A stretch of DNA of 64,000 bases from Persicaria tinctoria (lineage: Eukaryota > Streptophyta > Magnoliopsida > Caryophyllales > Polygonaceae): NCBI GenBank assembly GCA_037127255.1, contig JBANSL010000009.1, positions 19,243,475 through 19,307,474 on the forward strand. The letters run 5' to 3'. Position numbers and translations under genes: made by a program. Numbering within the stretch: position 1 is the first letter of the stretch; each line of letters opens with the position of its first letter. The notes under the pieces were generated by a model. The model did not search any database and was not told the origin of the DNA. It was given only the letters and a program-made list of their open reading frames with translations. Positions 45,201 to 58,641 of the stretch are shown here, in pieces.

Positions 45201-48200
45201 TTTGTAAGTTCCCCGTAATTGTAAAAGAATTACTAGCCTAGAAGATAAATTCTTAGAACTACCGAGTGAAGCTAGCAACTAATGGATAAGATTGGGTACA
45301 TGTTGAATTTCCATTTAGTGATTTTTCTTTTCATTTCCCCCCTTGGATCATGGTAAAGGGGAAAGGAAGAAAGTAAGCATCCATCCACATATAACAATAG
45401 GTTGGGCTTTTGATATTAAACTATTTTTTCCAACTTTGAGAGGCATAACTTAATACTCCCCCCGTCCTAAAATACATCCACTTACTTTTAAAAAAACATC
45501 ATCATTGCACTAACTTTTTCATAAATTTTATTATTTATTAACATCCACTACACATTTTAACCAATCAAATTATTTTAAAAAGTCAACAACACACATACCA
45601 ATACAAATCATTACTACTTCCTACATAGAAAACATAAAAGGCCATCTATTGTTGGACAAAATTTTACATCTAAAAACTCATGTATTATTGGACGGAGGGA
45701 GTAGTTATCCAATTAGGCGTCTTGTTTCATGCACAGTATCAGGGTCAGTTACTTTATAGTTTATGAAGGACAAACCCAAATCAAATTAAAATTTTACATC
45801 TAAAAACCCATGTATTATTGGACGGGCGGGCTTGGGCCGGGCCTTAACCAAAATTTCAGCCCATTATACCGGGCCGGGCTTGGGCCAGGCCCGGTTTTTG
45901 GGCCTAATGTCTTGCCCAAGCCCGCCCTCATTGCCGGGCCGGGCCGCCCAACGGGCCAAACGGGCCTAACGTTTTAAATTCATTTTTGTATCCGAAATCG
46001 AACTGTTTCTTTTTAAAAGATGCAAATCACAAATTATACCACAATACTTTCAAATGTGAGGCAAATTTGGATACAATATTATCTTACTAACAAATGCAAT
46101 ACAAAGTTATATATATAATATAATACAAATTGATATATATACTGTATGGAAAGTTATATATACATGTTAACGTGTATATATGTTAGTGTATATATACACG
46201 GTAAATGTATATATCTCAAATGTAAATGTGTATATCCCATACACTGAGTATATAATTTCAATGTGTGTGTTGGGTGGGACTGTAAATATATATACACACT
46301 GTAAATGTGTGTATCCTCGTCCCGCGTTTCGTTTCACATCATTTTTGCGGGACGGGTACAAGATTTACGGGATTTGTGCCCACCCCTAGAAATTATATAT
46401 TTATATATTTATTATGTTATATATATTTTTATTATGTTATATATATAATATTAATATATATATATAACCGGGCCGGGCCTGTCGGCCCGCTTGGGCTTTA
46501 ACCTATGCCCAAGCCCGCCCTCTGGGCCTATCGGGCCGGGCTCGTCGGCCCGCTTGGGCCAACTACTATGTCCAAGCCCGCATATTTTCCCGGGCGGGTT
46601 GGGCGGGTTGGCCCATGTTTGCTCAGGTCTAAGTCGATGACGAATAGTTTTCTTGCGTAAAACCCATAAAACATCAAGGGGTGGGCTTCGTTTGGAAGTG
46701 CATAAGATATTTACACATAATTTCCTTTAATGTTCCAATTACTCCATCTTAGATGCACCACTAGTCTAACTAGGGAAAACATCATTCAAGAGGAAAAAAT
46801 TTACTAGTTGAATTATCTAATGAAAATAACTGACAGATTATAGAATACTTCTAATTATTGTTAGCACCAGGTCTAAGAATTCTAAGCACCAGTAGATCTT
46901 TCCCCTGAAGAACAAGCTACTGCAAGATAACGGAAGTTGTACCTTAAATTTTGTTGCAACACTCAACTTCTGCGAATCAGCCCCTCCTGATTTGTATAAA
47001 GGACCAGTTACAGGCTTCTCTGATTGTGTAAGCAAGCTAGACGCAAATATCTGAGGCAGAGAACTTCTACAAGAAGACAGAAGTTGAATAGAATTCAAGT
47101 GAAGCAAATCTCTATTCTTCTCTAGAAATCCAGTGGGGTCGTATGTAACCTGGAGAGAAATGTAACAGAAGCATCATCTGTAAACAGTCTAGGGATGAAA
47201 TATAAGATTCAGTAATAGGAAAGCATACCTCTCCCGCATAATGGGAAACACTGAAGTATTTTTCACGGTCTCCTCTAAAGCATGGACTTGATTTCAAATG
47301 TTGCTTAAGCTTGTTGGCAAATGTCAAGTCTGTCCCATTTGGAAAAGTGGATTCCTCATCGAGTAGAGACAACAATCCCAATGGTTTCTGCGTGAAAAGA
47401 TAGAATGAAAGAAGCATAAATGGCACGCTTTATTTAATAAATTTAGAAATAACAAGATACTTACGGCAGTGAATTAGAAATCTATACACCACTGACAGTG
47501 TTACCTCTGGAATAATGGAAACAGGAAACAGTGATGAAAAAGAAAAAGGTGACCCCTTACTTTCTCAAAAAGATTAAGACAATCTTGGTTGTCTTCGAAT
47601 TCGACTTTTGCCCAATCAATACCATCTTGTATATATTCCTGCAAAGAAGGATATTGTTTTAGAGGATAATATGCAAAGCTGCAGCAAGACAGATGATGTT
47701 TCCTGGATCAAATTTAAATTTGTATGAAGGAAATTTCTTTTCTCCGTCAACTATAAGCAGTTTATTTCTCTTGCGCAGTAAAGTGTCAAATTTACCAAAA
47801 TATTGACAATTATGTTTCTATGTATGTGTGCGTTCGTGTTTGGGGGCGGAGAGGGGGGTGCATAATATAAATGAAGAACTTACATCTTGCTCCAATTTGA
47901 ATAAATGCCGATTAAAATGCTGTTGCAGTCTCTCATTTGCGTAATTAATGCAGAACTGCTCAAAACTATTCCTCTGCAGGTCCAATAAAATGCTTATTAA
48001 CATATCATAACAGAATGGTGTGCATCTGACGACAGGCGACCAGACAGATAATTATGGAGGCACACAGGAATATATACACAGACAGAAAGAGAGCATACTT
48101 CAAATGATTCAAAGCCATAAATATCAAGAATGCTGATCGAACGGCCTGTGCGACGCTTGCCTACAGACAGTGACTTGTTGACTTGTTCGACAAGCCAATC

Positions 48201-51200
48201 GAACAAACAAGAATAAATAGATTTTGCCAAGGCATCTCGACTGTCCATTGCCTGCAAGTGAATGCAGTTAAAAGTCACGAAAAATTCTGCTTCACAAGAT
48301 TGAAAGTACTCATCCTATGTGTTGTGAGCGGAATCTGCCATGTTTTAAAGATAGTACATTTCATGCATTTGGGTCAAGATAGTACAGAATCTATGTAGTT
48401 TATGCTTATTTGCCAAAATTATGGAATCTACACCAGTTTCTGTTTAAATCGCAGAAATCGAGGCATTTACAGCAATTCTACAGAAGGTCGGAAAAGCTCG
48501 GAAAACCACTACAGAAGTCCAAGGTCAAAACAGCGGAACAAATCGGAGAGCCAAGTCTAGTCGACATCGAGTAACCCTACTCGACCTAGACGAGCCATGG
48601 CCGAGCAGCCTTGGTCAAGCACACCCTGATCGAGCAAGCCAGACACCCGAGCTCCGGAACCCAACTCGACCTAGACAAGCACTAGTCTAGGTCGACGAAG
48701 CCCATACGCCCAGATCCGGAGTCGACGAGAAGAAGTTGTCCGAGGACGAAGCCGAGGACGACCAGGAGCATTCGCTGCAGCGGAAAAGGAAACTCGCTGC
48801 CGCGGAAGAAGTCACCCGCTGCCAGCGGAAGAGCCAGCTCGCGGGAGCGGAAGCGAAGACCCAACTCGATCTCGACTAACTCTTGTCGAGATCGACGAAG
48901 ACCTTGAGACATGTCCGAGCATGTCCGAGCCAGTCGAACACACCAACCCGAGGAGACCATGTCGATGACCGGCCTTACTCGAGATCGACGAGGCCAACTC
49001 GAGATCGACGAGCACCAGTGAGCCCACTCCGAGCCACATCGAGCAGAGTCAAGCCAAGCCGAGCCACCCTTGTCGAGGTCGACGAGACCTTGTCGAGGTC
49101 GACTAAACCCAGTGTCCAGAATCTTCTCGACGTAGCCCTGTCCGAGTAGAGTTGACGTTGCTTGGTCGCGAAGTTGCTGAAATCTATCCGAAACTACCAA
49201 GTTCTATCCAAAGGAGACAAGATCTATCACATCATGAAGACCTACCTTATTTAGTTTTATCTTTTCCTTATGGATTTATTTCCATTAAACATTTATTTAT
49301 CTTTTAGCAATTTAGATATAATTATAGATAGAGATAGATATCTTCTTTCCTAGATTAGCTAGGGAATGAAGGCTATAAATAAGACCCTAGGGGCTCAGTT
49401 TTATTCATTCCATCACAATTCAATTTTAGAGAGAAGTAAGTAGGAGAAGTAGAGAGAGAGAGAGAGTGATTAGCCGGTTGGAGTTGTGAAGCAAGAGCGG
49501 AGTTGGCTTCGAGCGGTTGTAAACTTTGGTTTATTTTTAATGCAAGTTTCTTCTTTTACATCAATGTCTGCGACTGCGATGAGGCGTGAGTAGTCCACCC
49601 ACTTCTGGGGCTGGGGTGAGCCCGACGGTGGCCATGTGAGGTGATGCGATAAAGGTCAGATCTTTTGTATGATTCATCTTCTATCCCTATGAGCATGATT
49701 CTTTTGCGAGAGTTGAAGGTGATCCTTGTTTGTATTATTGAAGCGAAAGTGATCTTAATGCAACTTGGATTAATTATGTGAAAAAGGGTTAGTAACAATT
49801 AGGGTTTATGCGAGAGCCTCTATATGCCTATTTGTTAATGACGAAAGTTATTTGATGGAAAGCATGATCTTTTATGCCTTTATGTGTTGTTTTGCATGGT
49901 TATCGTTGTGGTGTTGAAACCCTAGCCTTGGAGGTCTTTTAATATATTGAATTTACTTCGTTTCTCTAAGTTCTGCGTTTCGGATTTCTGCAAATTTAAG
50001 TTTCTGTCTTTTTTCTGTTTCTGGTCGACCTAGACGAAGCTTCATCGAGATCGAGTATCTCTTGTCGATCTCGAGTTGGGTTTGTCTTAGTCGAGTTGGT
50101 TTTCTGTTTTCTTTTGTCGATTTTCACTTTCTGTTCTCTGTGTCGAGTTGCTCTTGTCGATCTCGACAAGCTTGTGGTCGAGATCGAGTACGACTTTCTG
50201 CCTTTGCTTTCGTTTGTTGCTTTGCTTTTATTTCTGTCTTTATTTGTCTTTGCTTTTATTTTAGTTGCCCTTGCCGGGTTATTTGTCTTTTCTGCTTCTG
50301 TGTTTGTTTCTGTGTTTTTTCTGCTGCTGCTGTGAGAATCTGATAGCTACCTCAGAACTGCTGACGTGCTTCCTCGTGGATTCGATCCTGACTTTTCTCT
50401 TACTACAACGGGAGGAAGTCTTGTATTTATTTGCTGAGACAGGGAAGTCAAATCTGAACTATATTTCATATTTATTTCAATACTCGACATACTCCTGCAA
50501 CAACACTATGCCTAATAGATTGACTACAAAAACAGATGATGCAACAATTTATTGATCGAAGAACAATCAACATGGGGTGAACAAAGCCTAAATTCAGAGT
50601 GGAGATATAGTACTTAACCACAGGAATAAAATTTTCTCTTCTTTTTCTTTTTCAGGCTGTGTATGGATAAAATTCATATAATATGAATCAGTTATTCAGC
50701 ATTATTTAAATGCAGTGAGACTAGAGAACAAATCTTCACAAGAAATACCTGGGACAATGTTAGCTTCTGAACAATATTATCATTCCGAACTTTCATTTTT
50801 CTAGTTGATAAAGCCAGCTGCAACTCCTCCACATTGCAGCCAATCAATTTAGCAACAGTGAGAAGTGCTGAAAATGAAAGCTTGCCATAAGTAATTGCAG
50901 AGATCCACAACTTAAATTTATAGGCCAGACAGAAAATTGTTGAGCAAAATTTACAGGCCACAACTTAGTATTTCAACATAATCATCATATTTTTAGTTAA
51001 TAAAGATATCATGAGGGGAATACCTTCATCAGCAACAGGCTCTACATGGTTTTCATTGTCAATGACAGAAAAAGAAATATTTCCTAGCCATAAAACCGCA
51101 GCAAGCATTGCAAATGCACTTTCTTGATCATCTTTGCCAACATGAACAACATTGAGTGCTTCCTGAGAAATAATGAACAAGCGACAGGAAAATAAATGAA

Positions 51201-54200
51201 TATACAATGATTAACAGCTTTGCTTTGCCGAAAGTAATAACTTGAATAGAAAATAAACTGTCTAAATCACTAAAACGTACCATGACATTGAGAAATTGAT
51301 GAGCATCATCAACACCAGATATTGTATAGCAATCACTCTGACTTAAGTATTTATAGTCGTTCACACTCTTCAAGTTCAATTTATCTGAGGATGAAAAAGC
51401 CAAAAACGTTAGAAATATATATTTTAAAAAAATGAAAGTTACATCTCTAAAATATTATTTTCCCCAACTGAAGGTGGGCAAACTACAACATTAACTCTTA
51501 AAGAAGACTGCACAAATAACTACGTACATGTGATGGACTAAATGCAAGAAAGTGTTTCAAGTGTCCTTGCTCATGACCAATAGTGCCAATGAGCACAAAA
51601 TGCACTTAAACAAGTGTTTTGTACAACTCTAGCAATTTGCTATGCAAGGATTTTGTTCTCTGTCTCATGAACATGACTATATCTGGATTATATTTATATT
51701 CAGCAGAAGTGAAAAGGCAGTGCTGAGAGTTCTCAGCATATATAAGATTCTTAAGGCCAGAAATCCTCATTGCACTCAGCTTATTTCAGTTAAGATACAA
51801 CATATATTCTTCCTTTAAATAGAAGCAAATAAAAACTTTATTTGTAACAAGTAGCTTAAAATGATATTTTATCCATTCATATAAAACAACATACTCCTAG
51901 AGTTCCTCGGATGCAGATAAATTGAACTTAATACAAGACAAACTAAAAACTCAATTTTAATATGAAGTAACACCAATAGATTTGTTGCATTAGTGTAGAA
52001 GTATATGCAATAAAATACAGCAGGAAAGGACCATATATACCTCTTAGTGCTTGAGGAGAGCCAGCACAAAGCTGATAAAATATATGATATGATCGTTCAC
52101 CAGCTGCACATTGGACCACTCTAGACTGTGTATAAATCAGGTTTAATCATTAACAGATATTACGAGATATAAGAGCTCATGTATAGAGGAAGATAGACCA
52201 ACCTTCTCGAGTAGAACTGCTCAGTGAAAAACCAAACCATGCAACCAGGACAACAAATATTAGATGTAGTTAGTTCAGTCTAAAAGATCAACACAAGAAA
52301 AGCAATAAGAGAATGAACAACACAAAACCCAAACCAAACTTTGCCATACAAGTTTGAATCTTGGCCCCAGATATCTTTCCAGTTTCACTGAAGTGAATTT
52401 CAATCAGCTTTCCCTGCAAATAATTCGCTACAGCCATTTACTTTCATGCCATAACTAATGTTTATTTGCCAGAATTTAGATGACTATAAAGTATATAGAT
52501 GTTGTTGAAATCTCATAGCATATGGTCCAAACAAAAAATAAGCCTTACAAAGCGACTAGAGTTATCATTCCTTAAGGTTTTTGCATTCCCAAAAGCTTCT
52601 AAAATTGGATTTGTTTTCAAAATTTCATATTCGATGCCACTTCCGCCTCCCAGAGCAGCCAAATACTGCATAGCTATCTTCGCTGTCTCTGTTTTCCCAG
52701 CTCCACTTTCGCCGCTGCATCAGCAATGAAATGGGCATTTATGCATTGATAATCAAAATAAAATTTATAATTATTCTGCAGACATATATATATGATACTT
52801 AAATTAACTAAACACCATTTATAATCTTTTTCATTGACTAGACAGTATTCGACCTGAATGTGGGTTCTTGAGTGCTTCCATTATTATTAATTGTTTCCCA
52901 TAGATTATGGTTGCTAGTTACTCTACAATATCATGCAACAATCTTAAATGTACAATTTGCAACCATAATTTCTTAACTATTGGTCAATAAATTAATGTGA
53001 TGCTAAAAGATTGCATCTGCTTTGTGTAGTGATTATGCTTCCAGGTTAGTCCTTTCTCAGAATGTGAGACATTAAACCATATACTCAGCTCCTCGACAGG
53101 AAACACAGATTCTTGACTCAAATGACCAAGACAACAATTTATATCAACAGGTCTAATACCGCAGTTGAATTAGTTCATAGATACTCCTTCCTTCTTTTTT
53201 TTTTTTTTTTTGCATTTGTCCTATATTCTAAATGAAATTAAAGAGAGAGAAAATGGCTACACTAAATAGACATCAACATGTCTGCTGTACACCCTGCCTG
53301 AGCACACATTTTTTTTATCTTTTAGTGAATGGATTTTCTAATGTATGCCCATGAAAAAAAAAAAAAAAAAGGAAAGATTCCTTTAAAACAAGTGTATTTT
53401 CCTTTTTTCAATGCATTAGCCTCTAGGGGCAGTGCATTGAAACTAGGGATATTTTTTCCCTTTTTGTGTCTCTAATGTGTGGCCATGGGCACATTATAGA
53501 AAAACCATTTGATAAATTATCTGCAGGTCGATTGAAAACATAAAAATTGTTGGTTTATATAGTCAAAAAACGAATTCTATAATGAGATATTATGCACTGG
53601 AATACTCTACAACATAGAATGGGGCATTTAAACGGAAGCTTCACCCGATAAGCCATCAAGTAAGCTCTTTGATGAGATTAACTACAAATTATACCAAAAA
53701 GATTTGAAACAAAAAAAAAACTAGGCATAAAGTAGTGCAAGCAAGAAGTGCAAGTGCTTTACCAACCTTATAATGATGGACTGATTGACTTCATCTGCAA
53801 AATGGTAGGAAAACGGAAAAAAAATATGTAAGATGAGGAATGACCAACAATGTCAACAACATAGAAGAATGAACAAGTCAATTTTTTGGAGAACCTTCTT
53901 GTGAAAAGATCTAACAGAAAATGCATATCAGAACTATTAAAGGGAGAACCTCTTTTCATTTCACGTAAGGCAGTGTCAGCAATAGCATATACATGTGGCT
54001 TCTCTGTAGATTTCTGCTTGTACGCTTCAACATAGTCATTTCCATATAGAGGGACCTTCTTGAAAGGATTGATGGCTACCAACACAGGCCCAGCTTTAGT
54101 CTACGAAGCATGAAATGAAAAATAAATAATTATCGGAAACTCAAGCATGATTTTCAGCAAGCAAATGACAGTCAGCAATGGTACAACATACATAAATTGC

Positions 54201-55096
54201 ATTTTGATTGTATCGATATTGAAGATTGTAAAGGACTGATGGCTCATTTAGATAACTAAGTTGCATTAAATCCTCCACGCCATCAAGAATATCAGGATTT
54301 GCTGACAGCAAAGAATCCGCTTCCACTTTTAAAACCTGAAATTCGATGGATGATAACAACAAATTGATGTGAGAGACATTTAATACAAAGTATAGATTAT
54401 ATATCTCCTGATAACAGGCAACTAACCTTCCCCTCAGGCAGCGAAATGGTAGCTTCAGAACATGAAGTTGATATTATCCTGGCAAGCTCCCAGTTTCCAT
54501 TCTGATGCTGGTACCAAGCTTGAAGATTCTGAAAGCATATTTATTGTAGGGGACAAGGATGAATCAGATTACAGTAGCATGGTAAAACTATTAATCACAT
54601 TTACATCTACGTAGCAAGCATAATGAAATTGTAATGCAAAATCTCTATTCCAGAAAGAAAAAAATCACAAAACATATAATATATACCCAAATTTCAATAC
54701 CTTTTTCTTAGCAAACGACGCAATGTCATTCCACTTCGCCTCAGAAAGGGATGAAGAGCTAGAAGTAAAAGGCAAAGGCGAATCTACAGCATCCGAATCT
54801 TCGTCGCCTGGTGAAGCCCCTTCTTCAACTGATATGGGCCTACTCCCGTTGTAAGGTGAGTCGTCATTAATCTGATCCATCTCAGCCACCCCTTCTAACT
54901 TCCCATTTTCAGGCACACCCCCATTAGAAGAACTTATCACCCCATCAGACAACTCAGAATCAGGCAGCTCCATCAACCTAAATTCAACAGGCAATGATCT
55001 GATAGATTTGAAAGACGGAGGAACCCGACCCTGAGGCACCGGCTTCCCAGATGACACCCCTGATCCTGAAGACGAACGAGCCCCGCTAGATGCCAT
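42274..55096 (-). CDS. Class VIII myosin heavy chain
   Basis: Actin-based motor of the plant-specific class VIII, known at plasmodesmata, the cell plate and endocytic sites. Twenty-three exons join in frame to 1,183 residues: 54701-55096, 54427-54528, 54192-54335, 53950-54100, 53767-53794, 52549-52714, 52350-52413, 52203-52216, 52041-52125, 51281-51384, 51024-51162, 50749-50867, 48099-48251, 47884-47973, 47561-47638, 47229-47387, 46943-47149, 44766-44971, 44518-44653, 44062-44191, 43769-43915, 43264-43331, 42274-42939. Visible: Ser-rich N-terminus (1-132), SH3-like part (133-214), P-loop GESGAGKT (275-282), switch I NDNSSRF (323-329), switch II DIYGFE (547-552), actin-binding [11 protein letters not shown] motifs (about 850-960), a short coiled coil (about 977-1045) and a basic tail. 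Length agrees with Arabidopsis ATM1/VIII proteins. Exon 8 is only 14 nt. The intron after exon 19 begins GC (CAG/GCAAGA). ATG 55096 opens [13 protein letters not shown], typical of the class. Confidence 0.95.
45456..45701. mobile_element. Stowaway-like MITE in myosin intron 17, 246 bp
   Basis: Ends CTCCCCCCGTCCTAAAATA and TTATTGGACGGAGGGAG, flanked by TA (45454-45455 and 45702-45703). A partial copy of its right-hand segment (ATTTTACATCTAAAAACYCA then TGTATTATTGGACGG) recurs at 45791-45825. Confidence 0.8.
45821..46631. mobile_element. GC-rich GGGCCGGGC hAT-like remnant in myosin intron 17
   Basis: Two blocks of CGGGCTTGGGCCGGGCC-type words (45821-45970 and 46468-46620) flank an AT-rich core with TATATACAC repeats. 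The right end, ATGTTTGCTCAGGTCTA, reads inward as TAGACCTGAGCAAACAT, a hAT-type terminus. The left terminus is missing, where the partial Stowaway copy abuts. Confidence 0.5.
48430..50470 (+). mobile_element. TCGA-rich LTR-retrotransposon-like insertion in myosin intron 12
   Basis: Intron 12 (48252-50748) is about 2.5 kb, far longer than most of its neighbours. Its middle is crowded with GTCGAC, CTCGACCT and TCGAGATCGACGAG words, and holds a TATA box (TATAAATA at 49374-49381) followed by GACCCTAGGGGCTCA and a leader-like stretch with GAGAGAGAGA. The right part has CCTCGTGGATTCGATCC, a word I associate with the ends of plant LTRs. No gag or pol frame is present, so a solo LTR or non-autonomous element is likely. 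I could not fix the ends or a target duplication. Confidence 0.45.
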
Positions 55097-57801
55097 ATTA
55101 TGTATAAAGTACCAATAATTGACCCCAAAATAAGAGAAAGCTTTTCCCTTTCTCTTCCAAACCCGGAAAGATGAGCTGCTAAACTTTTCCAATCTCTTGG
55201 ACCCACTTGATCGCTTATCCTGGTAAGGTTAATGGAGGGGGACCTTGATTTCAAGAACCCTCAAGCCCCCATTTTTCCCTCAGTGCACCTTCAATTCCCA
55301 AATCACCACTAATAAACACACATACAGTTAACCCTAAAGATCCAAAGAACTACAAACACCCAAAAAAATCACCAACTACAAGTACAATCTACCTTCAATA
55401 GACCCCAGTAACCACCCCACCAACTAGAAAGTAACCTTGATTTCAAATATACAGAAGAGGGCAACACGTCAATTGAGCAGATCTTGAAAAAACTGTAACA
55501 GCATTTGAGGAATGCAGACAAGAAAAGTGGGACTTGGACTTGAATAGTATATATAAAATTGGTCAAAGCAGAAGAGAAATAACCCTCAAACCTGATTTGA
55601 ACTTTTTCTTTTTTTGGATTTTTTATTTCCTTCTAAGAGCGAAGTTCTAAGGGCGAAGGCCCTTAAATATAACCCACTCCAAAAAGGAAAAGAACAAATT
55701 TGGGCTCAAAATGCAGCGAAATTAGGGGGAATTGAGATAGGTAAGCGGCGATTATGAAGCAGATCGAGCGAGGTAAGAGAACGGAAATGATAGTAAGAGG
55801 GAGGAAATGGAAACTGGGCGAAAATTTCAACGGCGGGCGAGGACTGCAATGGAGAGTGACCAGCTTGGTCGCACTTAATTTCCTCCTCAAAAATGGTAAA
55901 CTATTCAACAACAGAAAAATACTGTAGAAATTAATTTAGAAATGAAATTGACAGTTGTGGAAAGGAAACGGAGGAAGGGATGAATCAACTCCAGAATTTG
56001 GGATTGCAAGTGTGAGGCGGAATCTGATGGAGGGTTCGTGGTGGATTTAGGATTAGGTGCCATCAAATGCTTGAAATTCAAAAATCGAAAAAGGAAACGT
56101 CTTTTTGAGTTAGTTTCAGACTCTTGATGACGATATTGCCCTTGGCTTTTTTAGAGAATCTTTTGTTTGTCCCTCTCTTTTAGTCTTTACTTCAAGGTGC
56201 TAATCAACTGACTCGTTCGTGATCATTAAAAGCAAATTAGTTTAATACAGTAATTTAATTAAAAATTACAACGTGTATGGTTAATTGTGTGGAGTGAAAC
56301 AATGGCTAGCCAGGTAGATTTTAGTATGCTTAGGTCAATTGGAACAGGACTACAGGAGGGTAACTAATGGGAGGGTGATACAGGTATGTATGTTTTGAAT
56401 TATACACTACGAATTAGATGGTGACAAGTGTACACTTGTTTTAAAAAAATAACCACCCACTATTATTTAAAATAGAAAAAATAAATCTTAAAATTTTATT
56501 TCCAATAAAAAAATAATTTTCAATAACCACCTACTACTCCATAATTTTTTCTACAACATATGGTATTTCGTAGTATATGTACAATATTAGAAATGTTGCA
56601 AATAATTATATGATTTTTTGAAAGATTATAGTCAAATAACGAAACTTTCTCATACCGAATTAGAAATGTTTTCTAAAAAAATAAGTAACTCTCATACACA
56701 TAAATAACAAAACTTTCTAATATGCAATTTAATACTGTATATTATTGTCTGGTTTATATTATTCACATTTAATTAGACTGATTTGTACATATAATTTATA
56801 ATATTCATTCAGTTTGGAACAAACTACAAATGAAATAATTAATTTTATATTTGACTCGGTCTAAAATTGATACATTCACTTATTTAGAAAATGAATCACA
56901 TATTATCTATATTACAAATAGCCTTAATTATAGAATATCGATAAGTTTATATGTATAAAATAATGACTTACGGAGTATAAGTTATAGAATACGGAATACA
57001 TGGGAAATGGTTTACAGCCAAAAGCAAATCAGAATTTGCAGTTGAATTTCAACGTACGGTTACAAATTTAAAATTTGGAAGTTCATTTGGTACGATTTCT
57101 TTTTTATATTTTCAAATCTTAATTCTTTTATTTTCTTTTTAAGACAAGTGGCAAGTGCTTATTGGCGGTGTAGAATTAAAATTCTACACTCAGTGTATTT
57201 GTAGATTTGTCCTAATTAATGTTTTCAACAATAAAAAATCTTTAAGAAAGGATTTTTCTTTTTCTTTTTTTTTCCCTATTTTAATGTATTTTAAAGACAC
57301 TGAGTTTCTTTATTGTTTAGGGCTTCTAACATGTTATAGAAAAACCATTAAAATAGTGGGCTGGAAAAATTGTTAAAGATATTGTTTTTTTTTTTGTATG
57401 GATGAGAAAGAGGCCTTTGAAAATTAATTAATCATAGTTTAGTATTTTAGTTAACTATTATTTCAATTCGGTAGGGTTAATCAATCAATTAAAATTAAAT
57501 TAATACTCCATAGTTGAACATCCTACAATTACATAGTCTAAATGCAAAACATTCAAAGTAGCTAGGGACGACCTCACCAATGAGCCAGTAAGCTAATACA
57601 AGCCAAGAAGTTGTACAAAAGTTTTGGCTTACAAAAGAGCAATAACATTCCAATCAAATTTCATAATTAATCACTCGCAACTCAATTGATAACTCCTTCC
57701 CTTGATGAAAATAAGAATAAAGTTTCAAAGGCCTTGACAAGGTGTATGTGTCAAAGGTCTTGGAGCTTTAACAGTTGATGAAATCCAAAACCTGTTCTAT
57801 A
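55097..57801. other. Upstream flank of the myosin gene and AT-rich intergenic DNA
   Basis: 55097 to about 56,100 should hold the 5' untranslated region and promoter (minus strand); a leader intron is possible but not assigned. 56,200-57,801 is AT-rich with short poly-T runs. No gene or clear repeat seen. Confidence 0.4.
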
Positions 57802-58641
57802 TGTCCGAATATTATTATTATTATATACTTCTTTTATATTATATATGTGTAACTAATCTTTCAGGAAGTTTTTCGAATTATTTCCTTCCTTGTGATACGT
57901 GTTGAGAATGTTCAAATCGGAAAGATCATGGCTTCAAAAGTTTCCAAGTTTAGAAGATCTCGAAGATGGCCATGATCTGGACTAGCCGTTGGAGAAGATT
58001 CTTGGCGCCGATTTGTCTCAATATATAGAGAAGGAAGATGAAGACAAATGACACAAGTGTTACACGAGCTTTCATTCATTCAAGCAAGATATGTCTTCCA
58101 AGTGTACTCTCTGCTAGCGCTCAAGAGTTTGTCGTTTCATTTCAAAGCCTTTGGGAGTTACACTGTGAGCTTATAGGATATATTCATTTATAGTGTTACT
58201 CGAGAGTTTGTAACTCGGGAAGTTGCACTAGGCTATTGATTTGTGAGAGTAAGAGGATTGTACTAGATAGCTGAGAGAGGTGGAGCTCTTCTAGATTGGT
58301 CTAGGACTCCAAGGGGACGTGCGTTGACTAGATTGCAATTGTATAGGAGAGATGCTTCTCGGTGAGCTATTAGGATCCTAAGCTAAGCGAATCAATAAAG
58401 CCTTTTGAATCCTAGGGTTGTGGAAGAACCCTAGGCGGGGACGTAGGCCAAGTTCGTGCCGAACCTCGTAAACAATTACTCGTGTCCTTTATCTATTGCT
58501 TTACCTTATTTCCGCATTTGGTTCGATTGTCTAACTTTGTGATTCAGGTTTATCTCAAAGGGTTTTATACGAGCTCCAAAAGTCTTGAGACTTTCTGCGA
58601 AAAACGGGCATACTCTATTCAACCCCCCTTCTAGAGTATTT
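57802..58641 (+). mobile_element. Probable solo LTR of a Ty1/copia element, about 840 bp
   Basis: CTATA lies on both sides (57797-57801 and 58642-58646), a possible 5-bp target duplication. The segment starts TGTCC and ends ACTCTATTCAACCCCCCTTC then TAGAGTATTT, a short hairpin around a CAACCCCCCTTC loop that closes many copia (SIRE/Maximus-like) LTRs. GGGGACGTAGGCC and GCCGAACCTCGTAAAC are also typical LTR words. The lack of a terminal CA makes the end uncertain. Confidence 0.5.

Noticed and set aside
48682..49200. 172-codon minus-strand frame in the myosin intron
   Set aside because: It arises from the TCGA-rich composition of the insertion, which is open in several frames; no domain is visible.
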